From JAFNAG01 sp050011535 (lineage in GTDB: Bacteria; Acidobacteriota; UBA6911), in contig JBEKIX010000140.1 in assembly GCA_050011535.1 (NCBI GenBank), positions 1 through 6,546 of the forward strand: DNA of 6,546 bases. Direction: 5' to 3'. How positions within the stretch are numbered: position 1 is the stretch's first letter; each line of letters begins with the position of its first letter. This document shows, in pieces, positions 1 to 6,546 of the stretch. Below the pieces are notes generated by a model. The model worked only from the letters and a program-made list of their open reading frames with translations, made no database searches and was not told where the DNA came from. The translations under genes were made by a program, and so were the position numbers.

Positions 1-56
1 CGGCTCGCGATGCGCTTCTCTCCATACCCGATTACATCGTGGCGCGTGACCGGTGA
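1..56 (+). CDS. Possible C-terminal end of an unidentified gene (partial)
   Basis: The third + frame is open from the left edge to a TGA at 54-56 and reads ARDALLSIPDYIVARDR, which looks protein-like and would converge on the PBP gene. The first + frame is also open, to a TGA at 97-99, but its translation looks less natural. Only about 17 residues are visible, so no family can be named, and the region could simply be non-coding. A weak hairpin with a T-run at 101-125 would suit the end of a + strand transcript here. Confidence 0.25.
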   Translation, partial: ARDALLSIPDYIVARDR

Positions 57-77
57 CGCCACAGCCGCAGCAATAAA

Positions 78-90
78 CTTTCCGGGAAAG
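78..90 (-). terminator. Weak candidate terminator downstream of the PBP gene
   Basis: The inverted repeat CTTTC (78-82) / GAAAG (86-90) has a 3-nt loop. On the - strand it is followed by TTTATTG. It lies about 27 bases past the PBP stop. The stem is short and AT-rich and the tail is interrupted, so this is a weak intrinsic terminator at best. Confidence 0.25.
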
Positions 91-100
91 AACCGCTGAT

Positions 101-125
101 GGGCGCTTGGGCTGCCCTATTTTTT
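101..125 (+). terminator. Weak candidate terminator for a + strand transcript entering from the left
   Basis: GGGC (101-104) can pair with GCCC (114-117), with one further G-U pair (105/113), and is followed by TATTTTTT up to 125. The GC-only stem plus T-run has the form of a Rho-independent terminator, but the stem is only 4-5 bp. It overlaps the PBP stop codon, as can happen between convergent genes. Confidence 0.3.
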
Positions 126-2381
126 GCTCACGGGCGTAGATCCGGGGAGATCCTGTATGACCAGTTTCCTCGGCTGGGTGGGGTTGATTGAGGTGCTATC
201 GGAGGACTGTTCCGTGAGGACCTCCAGGGTAGCGAACGATTCCACCGCCTTGTTTTTGAGTACCTCCTGCATGAACTGCATCCAGATTGGCAGGGAGACC
301 ACCGCTCCGGCTTCCTTGTCCCCAAGCGTCCTCTTAGAGTCGAATCCAACCCAGATGGCGGTCGTGATCGAGGGGCTGAAGCCGACGAACCAGGCATCAG
401 CGAAGTCATTGGTGGTGCCGGTCTTTCCTCCGAGGGGGCGATTCAGGGCTCGGGCCGCCTTGGCTGTGCCGTTCTGGACAACATCTTGAAGCAAGCCGAG
501 CATGCGCTGCGCGATTTCCGGGTCGAGCACCTGGTGGGTTTGCGGTTCCGTCTGCTCTTTCTTGACATGTTCGTAATCTTCGATCTTCCGGATGAAGTAA
601 GGCTTGGGCTGGCGCCCGAGGTTCGGAAAGACCGTGAAGGCTGTGGCCATCTCCAGCGGAGTGGCTTCGCAGGCGCCGATTGCCAGAGGCAAATACGGCT
701 CCATCTGGCCTGAAAGTCCGAAGCGCCTCGCCATTACCAGAACATTCTTGATCCCCAGCAAAGAGGCCAGCCGGATGGTAGGCACGTTGCGCGATTCGAT
801 CAAAGCCTGTCGCAGAGTGATCTGACCCTCGTACTTTCCGTCGTAATTGACTGGCTGATAGACTCGTCCCAGAGAATCCGTAAAGCTGATCGGAGCATCA
901 AGAATCGTACTCTCGGCCGACCATCCTTTTTCCAATGCGGTCGAATATACAATCGGTTTGAATGTCGAGCCGACTTGACGCATGGCCTGCGTCGTACGGT
1001 TGAATTCACTTGTCTCGAAGTCGTAGCCGCCGACCATGGCTTTGATCTCCCCGGTTGCATTGTCCAGCGTGATCAATGCGCCCTGTACTTGGGGAATCTG
1101 ATCCAATACGGCTGTTGCGGTCTTATGGATGTCGTCGAGGGATGTGATCTGGATGGTCGCAAGGTCGCCGGGTTTGAGAATCGTGGAAGGCACTTTTGCC
1201 TTGGTCCAGGCGATTTCCTTCGGGCCCAGAGTAGTGCGATACTTGCCGAAACGTATCTTTATCTCCGGGTCGTCGACGCTTTCGACGAGTCCGATGACAA
1301 GGTCTCCCGGCCTCAGAGTCGCGCGCCAATCCGGATTGGTGTACGCATCGAGTGAGACAGAAGGATCCTTGAGCACGTTGTCGACCGGGCCCCGCCAGCC
1401 GCGCTGTTTATCATAAGCACGCAACCCTTCATGCAGCGCTTTGTTCGCGGCGGTCTGCATTTCGATGTTTAATGTCGTATGGACGCGCAGGCCCTGCCGC
1501 CAGATGGTATCCGTCGTATAACGGTCTGCCAGGGATTGGCGGACCCATTCGACGAAATAGGGCGCAAAATCCGTATTTCTGGTGTGTGGCTTCAATAGGA
1601 TGGGCCTGGCCTTGGCTTCCGCAGCGGTTTGCCGCGAGATCATTTGCTCGGCGACCATCCGATCCAGGATGTAATTGCGGCGTGACAGCGCGGCGTCCGG
1701 ATGAAGGATCGGAGAATACATTGCGGCGTTTCTCGGCAACCCGGCAATCAAAGCGCATTCATCCAATGTGAGATCTTTCAGTTGTTTCCCGAAGTAATTG
1801 TCTGCGGCGGCGGCGACACCAAACGTGCCGTGCCCGAAATAGTGCTGGTTGCAGTAGAGCGTGAGGATCTGCTGCTTGGAGTAGCGCTTTTCGATCTGCC
1901 AGGCGACCAGCAACTCCTTGACCTTGCGGTCGAATGTCTTCTCGGTATTTCCCATGAGCATGCGTGCCAGCTGCTGAGTGATCGTGCTGGCGCCTTCCGC
2001 CCGCCTCATTGAGACGACGTCTTTGACAAGGGCCCGGAGCGTCGACAGGTAGTTGATGCCAGAGTGGTTATAGAACTTATCGTCCTCGGCGGCCAGGATC
2101 GCAAGCTGCAGGTAAGCTGGGATTTCCTCGTAGGGGACGACGATGCGCCGCTCGATGGCGAACTCACCTATCACTTTGTCATCGTCGGAGAAAAGATCCG
2201 TGATGACGTCAGGCCGAAAGTCTTCGAGACTCTGGATCTTCGGCAAATTGTACTGATATCCGATCAAGACGCCGAATGCCACCCCTGCCAGAGCAAAAAA
2301 CAATACGACCACTCCGTACAAGAGCCAGAGCCACCGCGGCAGCTTGCGCCGTTTGCGCTGAATTCCATTTGCCGAAGCCAT
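117..2381 (-). CDS. Class A penicillin-binding protein, PBP1A family (bifunctional transglycosylase/transpeptidase)
   Basis: This 754-residue protein polymerises lipid II into glycan strands and cross-links the peptides, acting on the outer face of the cytoplasmic membrane. A short basic cytoplasmic tail (RKRRK, about 9-13) precedes one membrane anchor at about 17-41. The GT51 transglycosylase domain follows, with the EDxxFxxHxG motif at 99-108 (catalytic Glu99), GASTITQQLAR at 130-140 and RKVKE at 152-156 (second Glu156). Residues about 330-430 look like the OB-like insert typical of PBP1A. The transpeptidase domain carries GSTFKP with nucleophile Ser472 and Lys475, SRN at 530-532 and KTGT at 653-656, so both active sites appear complete. 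A low-complexity tail of about 40 residues ends the protein. The ATG at 2381 is the only start that keeps the cytoplasmic tail and membrane anchor. It has no Shine-Dalgarno, but an extended -10 lies 11 bases upstream. mrcA or ponA naming would depend on lineage, so no symbol is assigned. Confidence 0.95.
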   Translation of the reverse strand: MASANGIQRKRRKLPRWLWLLYGVVVLFFALAGVAFGVLIGYQYNLPKIQSLEDFRPDVITDLFSDDDKVIGEFAIERRIVVPYEEIPAYLQLAILAAEDDKFYNHSGINYLSTLRALVKDVVSMRRAEGASTITQQLARMLMGNTEKTFDRKVKELLVAWQIEKRYSKQQILTLYCNQHYFGHGTFGVAAAADNYFGKQLKDLTLDECALIAGLPRNAAMYSPILHPDAALSRRNYILDRMVAEQMISRQTAAEAKARPILLKPHTRNTDFAPYFVEWVRQSLADRYTTDTIWRQGLRVHTTLNIEMQTAANKALHEGLRAYDKQRGWRGPVDNVLKDPSVSLDAYTNPDWRATLRPGDLVIGLVESVDDPEIKIRFGKYRTTLGPKEIAWTKAKVPSTILKPGDLATIQITSLDDIHKTATAVLDQIPQVQGALITLDNATGEIKAMVGGYDFETSEFNRTTQAMRQVGSTFKPIVYSTALEKGWSAESTILDAPISFTDSLGRVYQPVNYDGKYEGQITLRQALIESRNVPTIRLASLLGIKNVLVMARRFGLSGQMEPYLPLAIGACEATPLEMATAFTVFPNLGRQPKPYFIRKIEDYEHVKKEQTEPQTHQVLDPEIAQRMLGLLQDVVQNGTAKAARALNRPLGGKTGTTNDFADAWFVGFSPSITTAIWVGFDSKRTLGDKEAGAVVSLPIWMQFMQEVLKNKAVESFATLEVLTEQSSDSTSINPTQPRKLVIQDLPGSTPVSKK

Positions 2382-2583
2382 GACGGAGCGAATTATAGCA
2401 CCAACGCGAATGATGCACGACGATGGGCGGGTGACGCGTGGTAACTGTTGAGCATTTTTCTGAGACTTGGCGGTTAATTCGGTCGTCGATCCGAAAACAC
2501 TGTACCCTTTTGCTGCTAAACAGTTGCAGCGCGTGAGAGGTAACTCGAAGACACGTCACACGTCTCGCGTCACGGGGCGCGCT
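2382..2583. other. Intergenic region between ssb and the PBP gene
   Basis: These 202 bases lie between the ssb stop and the PBP start, both on the - strand. I find no credible gene. Besides the PBP promoter it holds a tandem heptamer ACACGTC-ACACGTC at 2551-2564, a GCTGC (2512-2516) / GCAGC (2526-2530) inverted repeat with a 9-nt loop, and an 8-bp inverted pair GTGACGCG (2431-2438) / CGCGTCAC (2566-2573). No clear T-run terminator follows ssb, so read-through from ssb into the PBP gene is possible. Confidence 0.6.
2392..2400 (-). promoter_or_regulatory. Extended -10 promoter of the PBP gene, placed for a leaderless transcript
   Basis: Read on the - strand, 2400 to 2392 is TGCTATAAT, a perfect TGn extended -10 plus consensus hexamer. 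Only 10 bases separate it from the ATG at 2381. A start 7-11 bases beyond the hexamer gives a leader of 0-4 nt, and the upstream bases show no Shine-Dalgarno. No convincing -35 is present at 16-18 bp (TCGTGC at 17 bp), which an extended -10 can tolerate. Transcription start is inferred. Confidence 0.6.
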
Positions 2584-2970
2584 TCAAAACTCTCCCGCCT
2601 CGGCATTGGCCGCTTCGTGTTGTGAGGATTCAGCGGCTTTCGAATCAAGAAAAGTCACGCGGGCCGCAATGATCTCGGTCGTGTAATGTTTCTCGCCAGG
2701 CGGTTTTTCCCAGGAGCGAGTTTGCAGCGACCCTTCGACGCAGACCAGCTTGCCCTTATGCAGATACTGATTGCATTGTTCCGCAATCTTGCCGAAGGCG
2801 ACAATGCGATGCCATTCGGTCGTTTTCTCTGCCGGGCCGTTGCCGTTGCCGGGATGGAACTGATCCGTGGCCAGGCTGAAGTTCGACACTCGAGTGCCGC
2901 CGGCGGTGACGCGATCGTCCGGTTCTCTCCCCAGACGTCCGATGAGAATCACTTTGTTGATACTGCCCAT
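2584..2970 (-). CDS. ssb: Single-stranded DNA-binding protein, short form
   Basis: SSB coats single-stranded DNA during replication, recombination and repair, usually as a homotetramer of OB folds. The 128-residue product opens with SINKVILIGRLGREPD and continues through TEWHRIVAFGK (Trp53 and Phe59, matching E. coli Trp54 and Phe60), YLHKGKLVCVEGSL and HYTTEIIAARVTFLDS, giving a complete OB domain to about residue 110. The remaining 18 residues form an acidic, Ala-rich tail ending EAGEF. This is far shorter than the E. coli linker and lacks the usual DDDIPF tip, although a terminal Phe after acidic residues remains. The ATG at 2970 has GGAGG at 2979-2975, four bases upstream. The gene is not in the common rpsF-ssb-rpsR setting, so it may be a secondary SSB copy; whether a longer SSB exists elsewhere cannot be seen. 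No SOS box (CTGT-N8-ACAG type) was noticed upstream. Confidence 0.93.
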   Translation of the reverse strand: MGSINKVILIGRLGREPDDRVTAGGTRVSNFSLATDQFHPGNGNGPAEKTTEWHRIVAFGKIAEQCNQYLHKGKLVCVEGSLQTRSWEKPPGEKHYTTEIIAARVTFLDSKAAESSQHEAANAEAGEF

Positions 2971-3001
2971 ATGTCCTCCAGTTGCCCTTGAAGGCCCTCT
3001 T

Positions 3002-3021
3002 GCAGCGCTTCATTGCGCTGC
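3002..3021 (-). repeat. Perfect 7-bp hairpin in the ssb 5' leader
   Basis: GCAGCGC (3002-3008) and GCGCTGC (3015-3021) are perfect inverted repeats around a 6-nt loop. On the - strand this stem lies about 31 bases upstream of the ssb ATG, so it would form in the ssb message if transcription starts further upstream. There is no T-run on either side, so it is not an intrinsic terminator. It could be an mRNA structure or, as DNA, a protein-binding palindrome. Confidence 0.6.
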
Positions 3022-3160
3022 GGCGACGGCCCCCGCAGGAGCTAACTTATCTAACGGCCGGACCGCTGCTTGAGCGAAGAAATCTGGCGCTCCGGGCGGG
3101 TGTTTCCGGATTGCGGAGAATCGTGATCTCGCATCCGCCGTATTTGATCCGGCTATTTGC

Positions 3161-3189
3161 TTGACAGCTATGACCCTGTTTGCTACATT
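3161..3189 (+). promoter_or_regulatory. Sigma-70 type promoter of the str operon
   Basis: A perfect -35 TTGACA (3161-3166) is followed by 17 bases and the -10 TACATT (3184-3189). The -10 is preceded by TGC, giving an extended -10. Transcription should start near 3195-3197, giving a leader of about 80 nt before rpsL. This combination predicts a strong housekeeping promoter, as expected for ribosomal genes. Confidence 0.8.
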
Positions 3190-3215
3190 TGTTCGGTTTT
3201 TCCCTATGGCTCTGG

Positions 3216-3245
3216 CGCTCTGTCCGAGGTAGGACTAGAGGAGCG
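3216..3245 (+). promoter_or_regulatory. Stem-loop in the rpsL leader
   Basis: CTCTGTCC (3218-3225) pairs with GGAC-T-AGAG (3232-3240), giving eight pairs with a single bulged U and the loop GAGGTA (3226-3231). An alternative outer stem pairs CGCTC (3216-3220) with GAGCG (3241-3245). The element ends about 18 bases before the Shine-Dalgarno. It has no T-run and is not a terminator. Any regulatory role is inferred. Confidence 0.5.
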
Positions 3246-3277
3246 TTTAGCCGTTGGAAGGTAAAGGAGAAAAAGGT

Positions 3278-3652
3278 TTGCCGACCTTCAATCAGCTGGT
3301 TCGATCTGGCCGAAAGAAGATTCGTTACAAGACGAAGAGTCCGGCTTTACAGGGGAGCCCGCAGCGGCGAGGAGTCTGTACCAGGGTGTATACATCAACA
3401 CCCAAGAAACCAAACTCAGCTCTTCGCAAAGTTGCTCGTGTCCGGCTCACGAACGGGATTGAGGTAACTACCTACATCCCGGGTGTCGGACACAACCTGC
3501 AGGAACACTCCATCGTTCTGATCCGCGGTGGACGTGTCAAGGACCTTCCTGGGGTTCGCTACCATGTGGTGCGGGGGACCTTGGATTCCGTTGGAGTCCA
3601 GGAGCGAAAGCAGTCCCGTTCCAAGTATGGCGCCAAGCGGCCCAAAAGCTAA
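3278..3652 (+). CDS. rpsL: 30S ribosomal protein S12
   Basis: S12 sits at the decoding centre of the small subunit and helps monitor codon-anticodon fit. From the TTG at 3278 the product is 124 residues, the same length as E. coli S12, and begins PTFNQLVRSGRKK as the family does. Conserved blocks include RGVCTRVYT (31-39), PKKPNSALRK (42-51), GHNLQEHS (71-78) and GGRVKDLPGVRYH (84-96). Lys43 and Lys88, the main sites of streptomycin-resistance changes in other bacteria, are the wild-type residues. Asp89 is the residue methylthiolated in some bacteria. AAAGGAG at 3263-3269 lies eight bases before the TTG. An upstream in-frame TTG at 3254 would add eight residues (EGKGEKG) that the family lacks and would translate through this Shine-Dalgarno. 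It is the first gene of the str operon. Unlike in many bacteria, the gene upstream is not rpoC. Confidence 0.97.
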   Translation: MPTFNQLVRSGRKKIRYKTKSPALQGSPQRRGVCTRVYTSTPKKPNSALRKVARVRLTNGIEVTTYIPGVGHNLQEHSIVLIRGGRVKDLPGVRYHVVRGTLDSVGVQERKQSRSKYGAKRPKS

Positions 3653-3817
3653 ACACTCCTTCAAAAAGCCGTCCTCGTGACGGACTTGCGCCTTGCGGGA
3701 ATCTTCGGAAGGCATTTGCCAGAGCCGACGCATTTTGCTCTCTGGGGTAGCATTTCTCATCCCGTGACGGATGGGAAAAAACGAAAATGAGATAGAGGTA
3801 GCGGGAGATCTTCAGGT
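3653..3817 (+). promoter_or_regulatory. Long structured rpsL-rpsG spacer, candidate S7 autoregulatory region
   Basis: The 165-nt spacer can fold into four successive stem-loops: CCGTC/GACGG (3669-3683), GCCTT/AAGGC (3690-3713), CCAGAG/CTCTGG (3719-3745) and a 10-bp stem with one G-U pair (3753-3778). In E. coli, S7 represses its own translation by binding the S12-S7 intercistronic mRNA; that this spacer does the same is inference. No promoter or terminator of convincing quality was found for the + strand. On the - strand the first stem is followed by CTTTTTG, a possible stop for antisense transcription. Confidence 0.5.
3753..3778 (+). repeat. 10-bp stem-loop upstream of rpsG
   Basis: Bases 3753-3762 pair with 3769-3778, with one G-U pair (3757/3774) and the loop CGTGAC. 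The G-U pair would become an A-C mismatch in the opposite strand's RNA, which favours a function in the operon message. It is followed by an A-rich stretch and not a T-run, so it is not an intrinsic terminator. It lies about 25 bases upstream of the rpsG Shine-Dalgarno. Confidence 0.6.
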
Positions 3818-4288
3818 ATGCCGAGGCGTAGAGAGGTACCGAAGCGGGAAACCTTCCCGGATCCAGTGTACAGCAGCACCCTGATCACCAAGTTTGTCAA
3901 CTGTATGATGCTCGCGGGGAAGAAGAGTGTGGCCGAGGGCATTTTTTACGGGGCGTTGGATTCGATCAAAGAGCGTGCGAAAGAGGATCCGGTCAAGGTG
4001 TTCAAGAAAGCGATGGATGCCGTCAAACCGGTCCTCGAGGTGAAATCCCGGCGAGTCGGAGGCGCCACGTATCAGGTGCCGATCGAGGTCTCGCAGGACC
4101 GGCGCACATCCCTGGCGATTCGTTGGATTATCGGAAACGCACGCTCGCGCAGCGAAAAAACGATGCAGGAAAGACTCGCTGCTGAAATCCTGGATGCCTC
4201 GAACAATCGCGGTGGCGCAATCAAGAAGAGGGAAGATACGCATCGCATGGCCGAGGCCAATAAGGCATTCGCCCATTATCGGTGGTAG
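3818..4288 (+). CDS. rpsG: 30S ribosomal protein S7
   Basis: S7 is a primary binder of the 3' major domain of 16S rRNA. It nucleates assembly of the 30S head and lies near the E site. The product has 156 residues, the usual length. The N-terminal arm MPRRREVPKR is basic, followed by the family block YSSTLITKFVNCMMLAGKK (18-36), the beta-hairpin region EVKSRRVGGATYQVPIEV (74-91) and RWIIGNARSR (102-111). The end NKAFAHYRW is the standard C-terminus without the extension seen in some E. coli strains. The ATG at 3818 has GGGAG at 3803-3807, ten bases upstream. It is the second gene of the str operon, with a long structured spacer before it and fusA closely following, which favours translational coupling to fusA. 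Confidence 0.98.
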   Translation: MPRRREVPKRETFPDPVYSSTLITKFVNCMMLAGKKSVAEGIFYGALDSIKERAKEDPVKVFKKAMDAVKPVLEVKSRRVGGATYQVPIEVSQDRRTSLAIRWIIGNARSRSEKTMQERLAAEILDASNNRGGAIKKREDTHRMAEANKAFAHYRW

Positions 4289-4303
4289 TGAGGTTTGACT
4301 AAG

Positions 4304-6397
<2,094 letters not shown>

Positions 6398-6415
6398 GCA
6401 GGTTTGGAGGTTTCT

Positions 6416-6546
6416 ATGGCGAAGGAAAAATTCGATCGCAGCAAGCCGCACGTGAACATAGGGACGATCGGGCACATAGATCATGGGAAGACGACGTTGA
6501 CATCGGCGATCACGCAGGTACTGCACAAGCTGGATCCGAAGGTAGC
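6416..6546 (+). CDS. tuf: Translation elongation factor Tu, N-terminal part (runs off the right edge)
   Basis: EF-Tu is the GTPase that carries aminoacyl-tRNA to the ribosomal A site. The first 43 codons are visible: MAKEKFDRSKPHVNIGTIGH and onward, with the P-loop GHIDHGKTT at 19-27 and TLTSAITQVL after it, which is characteristic of the family. The ATG at 6416 has a strong TTGGAGG (6404-6410), five bases upstream. It follows fusA by 18 bases, the classical fourth gene of the str operon. Many bacteria carry two near-identical tuf genes; whether this genome does cannot be seen. Nothing can be said about the missing roughly 90% of the protein. Confidence 0.97.
   Translation, partial: MAKEKFDRSKPHVNIGTIGHIDHGKTTLTSAITQVLHKLDPKV

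Larger units (their letters stand above)
2971..3277. other. Divergent regulatory region between ssb and rpsL
   Basis: These 307 bases separate two divergently transcribed genes and contain no credible coding sequence. They hold the ssb Shine-Dalgarno (2975-2979), a 7-bp perfect hairpin in the ssb leader (3002-3021), the str promoter (3161-3189), a leader hairpin (3216-3245) and the rpsL Shine-Dalgarno (3263-3269). An inverted repeat GCGGA (3113-3117) / TCCGC (3134-3138) lies just upstream of the str -35; its role is unknown. I could not place a convincing ssb promoter. Confidence 0.8.

Noticed and set aside
975..1355. A 126-residue + strand open frame inside the PBP gene
   Set aside because: It is antisense to the linker and OB-like region of a clearly real PBP1A gene, with no Shine-Dalgarno or domain evidence.
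2756..3013. A - strand frame starting at an ATG in the ssb leader hairpin (MKRCKRAFKGNWRTYGQYQ...)
   Set aside because: It overlaps ssb in another frame, has low-complexity Arg-rich content and no ribosome binding site.
3206..3232. A possible 8-codon upstream reading frame (MALALCPR) in the rpsL leader
   Set aside because: No Shine-Dalgarno precedes the ATG and no attenuation-type codon run or terminator accompanies it. Chance is the simpler explanation.
3669..3683. Intrinsic terminator after rpsL
   Set aside because: The CCGTC/GACGG stem is not followed by a T-run on the + strand. The T-run exists only on the - strand side, so it would not end the operon message.
3812..4276. A 154-residue open frame on the - strand opposite rpsG
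   Set aside because: It mirrors the S7 gene almost end to end and has no recognisable motif.

Overview
The window is ordinary bacterial core genome with two divergent halves. The right half is the start of the classical 'str' ribosomal operon on the + strand: rpsL (S12), rpsG (S7), fusA (EF-G) and the first 43 codons of tuf (EF-Tu), which runs off the right edge. The left half is on the - strand: a short single-stranded DNA-binding protein (ssb) followed by a full-length class A penicillin-binding protein (PBP1A family). The first ~116 bases hold at most the last few codons of an unidentified + strand gene converging on the PBP gene.

The organism is a bacterium of moderately high GC content, with peptidoglycan synthesised by a bifunctional PBP1A-type enzyme. 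The S12, S7 and EF-Tu sequences have the flavour of Acidobacteriota (S12 with PTFNQLVRSGRK and TNGIEVTTYIPGVGHNLQ, EF-Tu with GTIGHIDHGKTTL). That is a judgement from memory of these families, not a search, and is only moderately secure.

Layout: 1-116, possible gene end and weak terminator-like hairpins; 117-2381 (-), PBP1A; 2382-2583, intergenic with a consensus extended -10 (TGCTATAAT) so close to the PBP start that the message looks leaderless; 2584-2970 (-), ssb with a good Shine-Dalgarno; 2971-3277, divergent regulatory region with a 7-bp perfect hairpin in the ssb leader, a near-consensus str promoter (TTGACA, 17 bp, TGC-TACATT) and a hairpin in the rpsL leader; 3278-3652, rpsL starting at TTG; 3653-3817, an unusually long and structured rpsL-rpsG spacer; 3818-4288, rpsG; 4304-6397, fusA, most likely starting at GTG; 6416 onward, tuf.

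The four + strand genes serve translation: S12 forms part of the decoding centre, S7 organises the 30S head, EF-G drives translocation and EF-Tu delivers aminoacyl-tRNA. The - strand genes serve DNA maintenance and cell-wall synthesis and have no obvious functional tie to the operon. I see no mobile element, CRISPR, defence island or new enzymatic system. The points worth a second look are regulatory: the leaderless-type PBP promoter, the structured S12-S7 spacer that may be an S7 autoregulatory site, the leader hairpins, the start-codon corrections, and the tail-poor SSB.
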